Source: an uncultured Collinsella sp.
GTDB lineage: Bacteria > Actinomycetota > Coriobacteriia > Coriobacteriales > Coriobacteriaceae
DNA length: 18,009 nt
Direction of reading: 5' to 3'
Assembly (NCBI GenBank): GCA_958443265.1
Contig: CAUCKA010000025.1
Coordinates: 1-18,009, forward strand
Positions within the stretch are counted from its first letter, which is position 1. The number at the start of each line of letters is the position of its first letter. A program made the translations under genes and the position numbers. Of this stretch, positions 7,015 to 14,480 are shown one piece after another. The notes beneath the pieces were generated by a model. It made no database searches. It saw only the letters and a list, made by a program, of their open reading frames with translations, and was not told where the DNA came from.

Positions 7015-7384
7015 TGAAGCAACCTGCCCCATCACGCTGAGCGTTGCCGGTGATCCTCGTCTCGCGCGTTTGGTGCGCATGACGGCCGCCAACGTCGGCG
7101 CCCTGTGCTCTATGTCCGTCGATCGCATCGAGGATATCCGCATGGCTGCCGAGGAAGCCTTCATCTTTGGGTGCACCGCGGTCGACTGCGACGACATCAC
7201 GATCAATTTCGATGTGGACGAATCTCACGTCGGCATGACCTTTACCTTTGGGGAACAGGCCACCGTCGACGAGGATGACCAGGCTACTGTGTATGCCGAG
7301 CTCATTCTTGCAAGCGTGTGCGATTCCTACGAAAAGACTGCGGCGCCCCTAACGCTTTCCCTCGACCTCAAGGCGGATATCTAA
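7007..7384 (+). CDS. RsbW-like anti-sigma factor with degenerate ATP site
   Basis: 125 aa. The N-terminal half aligns with RsbW/SpoIIAB-type anti-sigma factors: ARLVRMTAANVGALC (20-34), then DRIEDIRMAAEEAF (39-52), which matches the RsbW stretch ending in the N-box EAxxN. Here the N-box asparagine is replaced by F54, and the later DxGxG and GxGL ATP-lid motifs are absent; the C-terminal half instead reads GEQATVDEDDQATVYAELIL. Location directly before a SigB-type sigma gene (one base apart) supports an anti-sigma role, but classic kinase activity on an RsbV-type antagonist looks unlikely. ATG 7007 is chosen because AGGAG lies at 6995-6999, seven bases upstream; a longer frame to 6899 would overlap the preceding gene heavily. 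Family assignment is fairly strong, mechanism inferred. Confidence 0.77.
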   Translation: MSSEATCPITLSVAGDPRLARLVRMTAANVGALCSMSVDRIEDIRMAAEEAFIFGCTAVDCDDITINFDVDESHVGMTFTFGEQATVDEDDQATVYAELILASVCDSYEKTAAPLTLSLDLKADI

Positions 7385-7385
7385 T

Positions 7386-8177
7386 ATGACCGAACGTTCC
7401 CGGAGCGGCAAGACCGCTTGGGACAAGGAGAAAACCCGCGAGCTGTTTCGTCGTTATAAGGAGACCGGTGATCCGGATGCCCGCGAGCAGCTCGTCATGT
7501 CCCATATGAATCTGGTAAGGTTTCTTGCCAACAAATTTAAGAACCGCGGCGAGCCGCTCGATGACCTTTTGCAGGTCGGCTATTTGGGCCTGCTCAAGGC
7601 TATCGACCGCTTTGACCCTGAGCGCGGGCTCGAGTTCACGACGTTTGCCACGCCCACCATCTTGGGCGAGATTAAGCGCCACTTCCGCGACAAGGGCTGG
7701 AGTGTGCGCGTGCCGCGTCGTCTGCAGGAGCTCTCGGCCAAGGTCAACCAGGCTACCGATAAGCTCACCAACGAGCTGCAGCGTTCGCCCAAGGTTGAGG
7801 AAATCGCCGAATACCTGGACGTGACCGTCGACGAGGTGCTCGAAGCCATGGAGTCGTCCTCGGCCTATACCTCGGTGCCCATCGAGGCCCCCGGTGCGTC
7901 CGATTCCGATGATGCGCCTTCGATTCTCGATCGCTATGCCGACGACGACAACGAGCTCGACTTTACCGATGACCGCCTGGTAATCGAGGAAGCCATCCGC
8001 GATTTCTCGCCGCGCGAGCGCGAGGTTATCGAGCTGCGCTTCGTTAAGGGCATGACCCAGATCGAGATTGCCAAGAAGCTTGGCATCTCGCAGGTGCAGG
8101 TCTCGCGCCTGCTGCGCCGTACCCTTAAGAAGATTCAAGATAAGATCGACCCCGACGGAGTGATGATTCGTTCATGA
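7386..8177 (+). CDS. SigB/SigF/SigG-family RNA polymerase sigma factor
   Basis: Group 3 sigma-70 factor of 263 aa. Region 2 spans about 37-107 and contains the core-binding and -10 recognition segments (DDLLQVGYLGLLKAIDRFDP at 59-78, FTTFATPTILGEIKRHFRD at 84-102). Region 3 covers about 113-195, with an acidic linker (ASDSDDAPSILDRYADDDNE). Region 4 (about 205-255) has a clear helix-turn-helix, TQIEIAKKLGISQVQVSRLL. No region 1.1 is present. It starts one base after the anti-sigma gene, with only a weak GGCGGA ribosome site inside that gene, so translation is probably coupled. The neighbouring RsbW-like gene points to stress-type regulation. No RsbV-type antagonist gene lies in the window. 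Confidence 0.93.
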   Translation: MTERSRSGKTAWDKEKTRELFRRYKETGDPDAREQLVMSHMNLVRFLANKFKNRGEPLDDLLQVGYLGLLKAIDRFDPERGLEFTTFATPTILGEIKRHFRDKGWSVRVPRRLQELSAKVNQATDKLTNELQRSPKVEEIAEYLDVTVDEVLEAMESSSAYTSVPIEAPGASDSDDAPSILDRYADDDNELDFTDDRLVIEEAIRDFSPREREVIELRFVKGMTQIEIAKKLGISQVQVSRLLRRTLKKIQDKIDPDGVMIRS

Positions 8178-9586
8178 GTGAGCACCCCCAACAAATCGAC
8201 CGCGCGCTTCGCGATACCCGCATTCTGACGCTGCGCATTTGGGGTGTCGTCGGCTGCATTGTCATCGCTGCCGTCATCTTTAACCTTATGGGCATCCTGG
8301 CACCGGTCATCGAGTTTCTCGCTGTCGGTTCCATCATCGCTTTTGTGATGTCTCCGATCACCAACTGGCTCGAGCATCACGGCGTCGGACGTGGCCTCGG
8401 TTCGCTCATCGCACTCATTGTGGTTGTTGCCGTGCTCGTCGGCGTCGTCTGCATCCTATCGCCTATTTTGCTCGGTCAAATCATGGAAGTCCTGAGCCGC
8501 CTGCCCGAGCAGCTTCGTGTTGCGGGTGGCGATCTCAACGAGATGCTCTCGCACGCCAAGACGCTCAATAACACGCCGCTCAAGGAGTATCTGGACGACA
8601 ATCTTTCTTCGCTGGTTACCGTAGCGTCCAAGTACGTCTCGCAAATCGCTGCCGAGCTCGGTCGCGGTGTATTCCCGCTCATTACCAACACGGCCTCGCA
8701 GCTGTTCGTCATCTTCCTGGGTCTGGTGCTTGCCTACTGGCTTGCCTGCGATTATCCCCGCATGCACCACGAGGTCTGCACCATCATCGGGCAGGAAAAA
8801 GAGACCTCGTACCGCTTTATGGTGGCCATTCTTTCGCGTTCGGTCGGCGGATACATACGTGGCATGGTCATCACATCGATCTGTGGCGGTTTTCTTGCCT
8901 TTATTGGTTTTACGATCATCGGCCATCCGTATGCAGCACTCATGGCTATCTTTACCGGCATTATGCACTTGGTTCCGGTTGTCGGTCCCTGGGTGAGCGC
9001 GGCGATCGCCACGGTGCTCGGTTTTATGTTCAGCCCTATGCTGGCGTTATGGACGCTTGTCGTGACCATGGTGGCTCAAAACGTCACCGATAATGTCATT
9101 TCGCCCAAGGTCATGCAGAGCTCGGTGCAGGTGCATCCCGTCATGAGCCTTACGGCCCTCGTTATCGGTTCGGCACTCATGGGTCCCATCGGCATGGTTA
9201 TCGCTATTCCGCTGTGCGCGGCCCTCAAGGGCATTTTCGTCTACTACTTTGAGAACGAGACCGGTCGTCAGCTCGTGGCATACGACGGCGCCGTGTTTAA
9301 GGGCACTCCGTATCGCGATACCGAGGGCAACCCGGTCGCCGCCTACGACGCGCTTGGAGACGATACGTTCATCTATGAGTCCGAGCTCATCGGCAACGAG
9401 ACAGCACCCGAGGCCAAGGCCATGCCCAAGCCCGAGCTCGATAATCCCTGGATCAAGCTCTCGGGGCTTCAGCCCGACGCGACAGGCTTTTTCAAGAACC
9501 CCTTCGCCAAGGATGACGATTCCAATACGGACGACGACACCAAAACCGGCATCGACGGCTCCATGGACGATTCGGATTCCAAATAG
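8174..9586 (+). CDS. AI-2E family (YtvI/PerM-type) multi-pass membrane transporter
   Basis: 470-aa integral membrane protein of the AI-2E/UPF0118 family, whose members have been linked to autoinducer-2 export, Na+/H+ exchange or permease roles. The substrate here cannot be told. Hydrophobic segments lie near 18-38, 42-60, 76-100, 170-192, 230-250, 252-285, 288-305 and 322-355, giving the usual eight helices with a soluble loop at about 101-165. The family signatures VPVVGPWV (267-274) and DNVISPKVM (306-314) are present. A ~110-residue C-terminal tail is cytoplasmic, low-complexity and very acidic at the end (many D/S residues), which is longer than usual. Its ATG overlaps the sigma stop (ATGA), so it is part of the sigma operon, an unusual and possibly functional link. 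No terminator follows directly. Confidence 0.9.
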   Translation: MSEHPQQIDRALRDTRILTLRIWGVVGCIVIAAVIFNLMGILAPVIEFLAVGSIIAFVMSPITNWLEHHGVGRGLGSLIALIVVVAVLVGVVCILSPILLGQIMEVLSRLPEQLRVAGGDLNEMLSHAKTLNNTPLKEYLDDNLSSLVTVASKYVSQIAAELGRGVFPLITNTASQLFVIFLGLVLAYWLACDYPRMHHEVCTIIGQEKETSYRFMVAILSRSVGGYIRGMVITSICGGFLAFIGFTIIGHPYAALMAIFTGIMHLVPVVGPWVSAAIATVLGFMFSPMLALWTLVVTMVAQNVTDNVISPKVMQSSVQVHPVMSLTALVIGSALMGPIGMVIAIPLCAALKGIFVYYFENETGRQLVAYDGAVFKGTPYRDTEGNPVAAYDALGDDTFIYESELIGNETAPEAKAMPKPELDNPWIKLSGLQPDATGFFKNPFAKDDDSNTDDDTKTGIDGSMDDSDSK

Positions 9587-9592
9587 GCCCTG

Positions 9593-9832
9593 TTAGCGTT
9601 TCTTGATGTTGTAAATAACAATAAACGCGATCAAAGCGATTGATAAGGGGCCAGCCACATAGAAAAAGATGGCGTCAATTGCGCTTAGGGTGTAATACGC
9701 TTTATCGCCAGATGTTACTGCGTACAATGCGTAGCCAAATCTCGGCTGGTTCACATACCAGCTCGAGTAAGCGAAGATTGCTAAAAGGGCTACCGAGGTT
9801 AGTGCATTCACGACAAACCGTTTGCTATTCAT
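9593..9832 (-). CDS. Small AT-rich two-helix membrane protein, unknown function
   Basis: 79 aa, no family recognised. There are two predicted transmembrane helices (about 8-27 and 53-75), a short extracellular or periplasmic loop rich in Tyr (YAVTSGDKAYYTLS), and a positively charged C-terminus (YNIKKR), suggesting both ends are cytoplasmic. The gene looks real despite its size: AAGGAG (complement of 9839-9844) is six bases before the ATG. Its base composition (mid-40s % GC by eye) is clearly lower than the flanking genes, and the 90 bases upstream are even richer in A and T, which suggests recent acquisition or a lineage-specific orphan. It converges on the AI-2E gene with six bases between stop codons. 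Confidence 0.68.
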   Translation of the reverse strand: MNSKRFVVNALTSVALLAIFAYSSWYVNQPRFGYALYAVTSGDKAYYTLSAIDAIFFYVAGPLSIALIAFIVIYNIKKR

Positions 9833-9838
9833 CGATCG

Positions 9839-9846
9839 CTCCTTCC
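9839..9846 (-). promoter_or_regulatory. Ribosome binding site of the small membrane protein gene
   Basis: On the minus strand GGAAGGAG precedes the ATG at 9832 by six bases. This strong site is the main reason to call the short gene. The AT-rich stretch beyond it (9850-9900) holds -10-like words such as TATAAA but no -35 I would defend. Confidence 0.75.
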
Positions 9847-9924
9847 GGACGATTTTTATATGGTATTTTACTAAATCTATTTTTTTAAAGATTGCTTAGT
9901 CCTAAATAACATGCACTTTCGCTG

Positions 9925-9954
9925 GAGGGTCGCTGTTTGGCGGCCCTCTTTTTT
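9925..9954 (+). terminator. Rho-independent terminator upstream of alaS
   Basis: A nine-pair stem GAGGGTCGC / GCGGCCCTC (9925-9933 with 9940-9948, one G-U pair) has a six-base loop and is followed by TTTTTT at 9949-9954. It works on the plus strand only. The nearest upstream plus-strand gene ends at 9586, so it would end read-through of the sigma/AI-2E operon after crossing the small minus-strand gene, or end an unrecognised short RNA. Confidence 0.85.
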
Positions 9955-9980
9955 GCACAGGCGCGGTGGGATGGTAATAT
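9953..9980 (+). promoter_or_regulatory. Candidate alaS promoter
   Basis: TTGCAC at 9953-9958 and TAATAT at 9975-9980 are separated by 16 bases. The -35 begins inside the U-tract of the terminator, so termination and re-initiation are packed together. The leader to the alaS start would be about 40 bases. Confidence 0.55.
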
Positions 9981-10012
9981 CGTTACGTTTGAACTGTTTC
10001 GATGTGAAACCG

Positions 10013-10017
10013 AGGAG
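10013..10017 (+). promoter_or_regulatory. Ribosome binding site fixing the alaS start
   Basis: AGGAG nine bases before ATG 10027 (MSADYPSMTTAEIRSKF). The open frame extends back to a TTG at 9937, but that lies inside the terminator hairpin loop and upstream of the candidate promoter. Confidence 0.85.
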
Positions 10018-10026
10018 ATTCCCTCT

Positions 10027-12684
10027 ATGAGTGCTGACTACCCGTCAATGACTACGGCCGAGATTCGCTCCAAGTTCCTCAACTTCTTTGAGGAGCGCGG
10101 TCTTAAGCTCTATCCTTCTTCGTCCCTCGTCCCCGACGATCCTTCGCTGCTGCTTGCCAACGCCGGCATGAACCAGTTTAAGGAGTACTACCAGGGCAAG
10201 AAGACCATGAAGGAGATCGGCGCGATCTCCTGCCAGAAGTGCGTCCGCACCAACGACATCGACTGCATCGGCGAGGACGGCCGCCACCTGTCCTTCTTTG
10301 AGATGCTCGGCGACTTCTCCTTTGGCGGCGTCTCCAAGCAGCAGGCTTGCGCTTGGGCCTTTGAGCTCATCACCAAGGAGTTCAAGCTGCCGCTCGACCG
10401 CCTGTATTTCACCGTCTTTACCGAGGACGACGAGACCCATGACGTGTGGCGCTCCCTGGGCGTTGCCGAGGATCACATCTCGCGTCTGGGCGAGGACGAC
10501 AACTTCTGGGCCGCTGGCCCCACCGGCCCCTGCGGTCCGTGCTCCGAGATCTACTTTGACATGGGCGAAGAGGTCGGTTGTGGCAGCCCCGACTGCAAGC
10601 CCGGCTGCGACTGCGACCGCTTCCTTGAGTTCTGGAACCTCGTGTTTACCCAGTACGACCGCCAGGAGGACGGCTCCATGCCGGAGCTGCCGCACCGCAA
10701 CCTCGATACGGGTATGGGTCTGGAGCGCATGGCCGCTATCATGCAGCACAAGACCGCTAACTACGACGGCGATCTGATGCAGCACCTCATCAAGCTCGGT
10801 GAGAAGATCAGCGGCAAGACCTATGACGCCGACGATTACTCCGGTGCCAGCCGCTCCCTGCGCATCATCGCCGACCACTCCCGTGCCGTCGACTTTATGA
10901 TCTCCGACGGCATCCTGCCCGGCAACGAGGGTCGCGAGTACGTCCTTCGCCGCCTGCTCCGCCGTGCCGTGTTCCACGGTCGTCTGCTGGGCATCGAGGG
11001 CGCCTTCCTGACCAAGTTTATCGACGAGGTCAACGCTCAGATGGGCGAGGCCTATCCCGAGCTGCTCAAGAACGTCGCGCTCGTCAAGGGTATCGTCGCC
11101 TCCGAGGAGGAGCGCTTCTCCACGACGCTCGACAACGGTCGCGTCTACCTGGATGAGGCCCTGGCAGCGCTTGCCGAGGGCGCTGTGCTTCCGGGCGATG
11201 TTGCCTTTAAGCTGCACGACACCTTTGGTTTCCCCATCGACCTGACCGTCGAGATTGCCGGCACCGCTGGCCACGACGTCGACATGGACGGCTTCACCGC
11301 CTGCATGGAGGACCAGAAGGCCCGCGCCCGCGCCAATGCCAAGGGCGACGCCTGGGGCAGCTTCAACGACGTGTGGGTCGAACTTTCCGACAAGGTCGCC
11401 GCGACTGAGTTCGACGGCTATGACAACGATGTGATCGTAGGCGCCAAGGTTGTTGCCATCGTGCGCAACGGCGAGTCCGTCGAGTCCGCTGACGCCGGCG
11501 AGGACGTCGAGGTCGTTCTCGACCGCACTCCGTTCTATGCCGAGATGGGTGGCCAGCAAGGCGATGCCGGCAAGCTTTCCGCCGAGGGCGTTGTTCTGAC
11601 CGTTGCCGACACCAAGAACCACAACGGTCTGTATGCCCACGTCGCGCACGTTGTCGATGGCACGCTGACTGTCGGTGCCGCTGTGACCGCCACGCTCGAC
11701 GCCGAGCGCCGTGGCTTCCTGCGCCGCAACCACACCGCCACCCACCTGCTCGACGCCGCGCTTAAGCAGGTCCTGGGCGAGCATGTCTCCCAGGCCGGCT
11801 CGCTGGTGACGCCTGAGCACCTGCGCTTTGACTTCACGCACTTCGAGGCCCTGTCCTCCGAGCAGCTCAAGGCTGTCGAGGACCTGGTCAACCAGCAGAT
11901 CTTCGCCTCCAAGCCGGTCGTGACCCGCGTCATGGGCATCGACGAGGCCAAGGCCGCCGGTGCTGTCGCCCTCTTTGGCGAGAAGTACGGCGACGTCGTC
12001 CGCGTCGTCTCCGTGGGCGCCGAGGATCAGCCGTTCTCCCGTGAGCTCTGCGGCGGTACGCATGCCGCCAATACTGCCGAGATCGGCCTGTTCAAGATCA
12101 TTTCCGAGTCCTCTACGGGCTCCAACGTCCGCCGTATCGAGGCCGTGACCTCCAAGGGCGCTCTCGACTACATGGCCGACCGCCTGGCGCTCGTTGACGC
12201 CGCTGCCGCTGCGCTCAAGTGCCGTGTTGACGAGGTTCCCGCCCGCGTGGAGAACCTGCAGGCCGAGCTGCGCGAGACGTCCAACAAGCTCAAGAAGGCA
12301 CTCACCGGTGGCTCCTCCGACGCCATCTCTGGCGCCATCGAGGGTGCTGTCGAGCTGAACGGCTACAAGCTCGTCGTCGCTGAGCTTCAGGGTCTTGAGG
12401 CTGCTGACCTGCGCAATGTGTGGGATACCGTGCACCAGAAGGTTGCCGGCCCCGTCGCCTGCGTCGTTGCCAGCGTTACCGAGAAGGGCACCCCGGCCCT
12501 GCTCGCCGCCGGCTCCGATGACGCCGTGAAGGCCGGTTTCCACGCCGGCAACGTGATCAAGCAGATCGCGGGCCTGGTCGATGGTCGCGGTGGCGGTCGT
12601 CCCAACATGGCCCAGGCCGGTGGCAAGAATGCTGCCGGTATCGCCGATGCCCTCGCGGTCGCCAAGACCGCGCTCGGCGCCTAA
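10027..12684 (+). CDS. alaS: Alanyl-tRNA synthetase
   Basis: Class II synthetase that charges tRNA-Ala and clears mischarged Ser/Gly-tRNA. At 885 aa it is full length. The N-terminal catalytic core shows SQKCVRTNDIDCIG (69-82) and FFEMLGDFSFGG (90-101). The GCGSPDCKPGCDCDR cysteine segment (about 184-198) is common in Gram-positive AlaRS. The editing domain has HTATH (H569, H573) and CGGTH (C675, H679), the four zinc-binding residues. A C-terminal DHHA1/C-Ala region ends with GGGRPNMAQAGG. Codon use is strongly biased towards C-ending and a few preferred codons, more than in the neighbours, as expected for a highly expressed gene. It heads the ruvX-mltG-yqeG-aroK run, with only 17 bases before ruvX. 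Confidence 0.98.
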   Translation: MSADYPSMTTAEIRSKFLNFFEERGLKLYPSSSLVPDDPSLLLANAGMNQFKEYYQGKKTMKEIGAISCQKCVRTNDIDCIGEDGRHLSFFEMLGDFSFGGVSKQQACAWAFELITKEFKLPLDRLYFTVFTEDDETHDVWRSLGVAEDHISRLGEDDNFWAAGPTGPCGPCSEIYFDMGEEVGCGSPDCKPGCDCDRFLEFWNLVFTQYDRQEDGSMPELPHRNLDTGMGLERMAAIMQHKTANYDGDLMQHLIKLGEKISGKTYDADDYSGASRSLRIIADHSRAVDFMISDGILPGNEGREYVLRRLLRRAVFHGRLLGIEGAFLTKFIDEVNAQMGEAYPELLKNVALVKGIVASEEERFSTTLDNGRVYLDEALAALAEGAVLPGDVAFKLHDTFGFPIDLTVEIAGTAGHDVDMDGFTACMEDQKARARANAKGDAWGSFNDVWVELSDKVAATEFDGYDNDVIVGAKVVAIVRNGESVESADAGEDVEVVLDRTPFYAEMGGQQGDAGKLSAEGVVLTVADTKNHNGLYAHVAHVVDGTLTVGAAVTATLDAERRGFLRRNHTATHLLDAALKQVLGEHVSQAGSLVTPEHLRFDFTHFEALSSEQLKAVEDLVNQQIFASKPVVTRVMGIDEAKAAGAVALFGEKYGDVVRVVSVGAEDQPFSRELCGGTHAANTAEIGLFKIISESSTGSNVRRIEAVTSKGALDYMADRLALVDAAAAALKCRVDEVPARVENLQAELRETSNKLKKALTGGSSDAISGAIEGAVELNGYKLVVAELQGLEAADLRNVWDTVHQKVAGPVACVVASVTEKGTPALLAAGSDDAVKAGFHAGNVIKQIAGLVDGRGGGRPNMAQAGGKNAAGIADALAVAKTALGA

Positions 12685-12701
12685 GAACCTAAGTAGTCGC
12701 T

Positions 12702-13130
12702 GTGGTCGCGCTCGCACTGGACATAGGGGAGACCAGGATTGGCATTGCCGTCTCGAGCCGTGATGGCAAGATGGCGATGCCTGTCAAGGTGCTTCCGGCT
12801 GCCGAGGTCACTGGTATGGCAAAGACGTTTCGCTACCTGGTCGAGGACTATGAGCCCGATATCCTGGTAAGTGGACGTCCCTTGACCATGGCAGGTGAGC
12901 CCGGCCCCCAGGCCGAGCGCGTCGCCGCAGTGGCCCAAAAGATTGCCGACGAGCTCGAACTTCCGCTGGAGTTTGAGGACGAGCGTCTGTCCTCGCAGGA
13001 GGCCAAGCGAATCCTGCGAGAGCAGGGACTCAACGAAAAGCAGATGAGGGGCAAGATTGACATGATCGCCGCCAGCCTGTTCTTGCAGACATGGCTCGAT
13101 CGTAAAAACGAGGAGGTTTCGCATGCCTAG
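12702..13130 (+). CDS. ruvX: RuvX/YqgF family RNase H-fold nuclease (pre-16S rRNA processing)
   Basis: RNase H-like protein, known in bacteria for 16S rRNA 5'-end maturation and proposed as a Holliday-junction resolvase. At 142 aa it is normal length. The acidic active-site residues are visible: D7 in LALDIGETRIGIA, E94 in FEDERLSS, and D120 in KIDMIAASLFLQ. The VSGRPLTMAGEPG loop (56-68) is characteristic. The start is GTG at 12702; there is no clear Shine-Dalgarno sequence, and translation may depend on coupling with alaS 17 bases upstream. The end overlaps mltG by eight bases. The alaS-ruvX-mltG order is widely conserved. Confidence 0.95.
   Translation: MVALALDIGETRIGIAVSSRDGKMAMPVKVLPAAEVTGMAKTFRYLVEDYEPDILVSGRPLTMAGEPGPQAERVAAVAQKIADELELPLEFEDERLSSQEAKRILREQGLNEKQMRGKIDMIAASLFLQTWLDRKNEEVSHA
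13110..13116 (+). promoter_or_regulatory. Ribosome binding site of mltG inside ruvX
   Basis: GAGGAGG lies six bases before the mltG ATG at 13123, within the last codons of ruvX. It is one of the strongest sites in the window, so mltG can be translated independently of ruvX. Confidence 0.85.
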
Positions 13131-14478
13131 CGCTTCCGATCCGCGCCAGCAGAATCGTACACGGCAGCCTGCGCCGCGCCCTGCTCAGCCTGGCCAGCGC
13201 CCGGCGCAGCCGACGCAGCGTTCGGCTCAACCTGCTCAGCGTGCCGCTCAACAGCCCGCAGCTCGTCCCGCGCAGCCCGCTGGCGGCGCTCGTTTTAAGC
13301 AGCAGGCTCCTGCCCAGCGCACGCAGGGGCAGGCCCGGCAATCACGCCCCCACGCACATCATGCTCATGGCTCGCACGGCGTTGCTCCGGCCACGCGCTC
13401 GAGCTATAACACGCATGCCCGCCGTGGCGTCCAAAAGAAAAGCTCTCCGGTGCCTATGATTATCGGTGGCGTCATCGCCGTGCTTGCGCTTGTCGCGATC
13501 GTTTTCTTTGTTGTGCCGGCCGTCAAGGGCTTCTTTGCCGGCGAGGATGCGAAAGTCGCTGCTGGCCAGCAAGTTACTATTACGATTCCCGATGGCGCCT
13601 CGGGTGATGCCATCGCTTCGATTCTCTCCGAGAACCATATCGTCGAAGACCCCAAGGATTATTACGCGGCGGTCAAAAAGCTCAATGCCGATATGTCGCT
13701 TAAGCCTGGCACCTACTCGTTTACCACGCTCATGGACGCGACCAAGGTTGTTCAGCAGCTCATGGAAGGCCCCAATGCGGGCTCCGATGCACTGACTATC
13801 CCTGAGGGCCTGACGGTCGACCAGGTCGCCGATCGTGTGGCCGCGGCATACGACAGCATTTCTAAGGAAGATTTCCTTAACCAGGCCAAGGCGAGCAATT
13901 ATGTGAATGATTACGCTTTCCTTAAAGACGCTGCAAACGATTCACTCGAGGGCTTCCTATTCCCCAAGACCTATTCGTTGGGTAAGGACCCTTCTGCCGA
14001 TGATGTGATTCGCGCCATGCTTGACCAGTTCAACACCGAGTACAAGTCGCTTGACTTTGCGAGCTGCGAGGCCATGATCAAGGAGCGCTATGGCGTGGAG
14101 ATGTCCGATTACGACATCGTTAACCTTGCCTCGATCGTCGAGCGCGAGGGCCTCAACGCCGATCAGCGCGCGCATGTGGCATCGGTTTTCTATAACCGTC
14201 TGGCGGGCAAGCTCGATGGCCTGCGTTACCTCAATAGCGATGCGACCATGATGTATGTCACCGGCGGAGAGGTTACCGCCGACGACCTGCAGAGCGATAG
14301 TCCGTATAACACCTATAAGCACGAGGGCCTGCCGCCCACGCCCATCTGCTCTCCGTCGCTCGAGGCGCTCAAGGCCACCCTTGAGCCGACCGACTCCGAT
14401 GACCTGTATTTCTACATTACGCAGGACGAGGAGTATTTCTCGAAGACCTACGAAGAGCATCAACAGTCTTGGAATTGA
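13123..14478 (+). CDS. mltG: Endolytic peptidoglycan transglycosylase MltG (YceG-like)
   Basis: Membrane-bound lytic transglycosylase that cuts nascent glycan strands and is thought to set their length. The 451-aa protein begins with a ~105-residue cytoplasmic low-complexity region rich in Q, P, A and R (seven-residue repeats at 20-40), then a His-rich patch HAHHAHGSHG (77-86). One transmembrane helix follows (about 110-134), then the extracellular part with a LysM-like segment and the YceG domain. E340 in ASIVEREG matches the catalytic glutamate. EGFLFPKTY (276-284), FYNRL (356-360) and NSDATMMY (371-378) are family blocks. The usual NPG after PTPI is CSP here (409-411), a small deviation. 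Overlaps ruvX; yqeG starts two bases after its stop. Confidence 0.94.
   Translation: MPSASDPRQQNRTRQPAPRPAQPGQRPAQPTQRSAQPAQRAAQQPAARPAQPAGGARFKQQAPAQRTQGQARQSRPHAHHAHGSHGVAPATRSSYNTHARRGVQKKSSPVPMIIGGVIAVLALVAIVFFVVPAVKGFFAGEDAKVAAGQQVTITIPDGASGDAIASILSENHIVEDPKDYYAAVKKLNADMSLKPGTYSFTTLMDATKVVQQLMEGPNAGSDALTIPEGLTVDQVADRVAAAYDSISKEDFLNQAKASNYVNDYAFLKDAANDSLEGFLFPKTYSLGKDPSADDVIRAMLDQFNTEYKSLDFASCEAMIKERYGVEMSDYDIVNLASIVEREGLNADQRAHVASVFYNRLAGKLDGLRYLNSDATMMYVTGGEVTADDLQSDSPYNTYKHEGLPPTPICSPSLEALKATLEPTDSDDLYFYITQDEEYFSKTYEEHQQSWN
13180..13242 (+). repeat. Three 21-bp in-frame repeats in mltG
   Basis: Three tandem units encode PAQPGQR, PAQPTQR and SAQPAQR (residues 20-40). A fourth degenerate unit follows. 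The DNA copies have diverged at synonymous sites, so the repeat is old and kept at protein level. It lies in the predicted disordered cytoplasmic tail. Confidence 0.7.
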
Positions 14479-14480
14479 TC

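Noticed and set aside
9937..10026. Longer N-terminus for AlaRS from a TTG at 9937
   Set aside because: It starts in the loop of a terminator hairpin and upstream of the candidate promoter; ATG 10027 has AGGAG and begins the usual AlaRS N-terminus.
9833..10026. T-box riboswitch upstream of alaS
   Set aside because: No AGGGTGG-type T-box sequence or specifier stem is visible, the hairpin-plus-T run is a simple terminator, and the likely promoter lies after it.
10045..12717. 890-codon open frame on the minus strand opposite alaS
   Set aside because: It mirrors the strong codon bias of alaS (C in third positions removes stops on the other strand). The translated sequence is low-complexity, rich in G, A, V, L and D, with no recognisable domain.
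13327..13380. His-rich stretch of MltG as a separate metal-chaperone gene
   Set aside because: It is in frame with, and followed directly by, the transmembrane helix and YceG domain; there is no start signal of its own.
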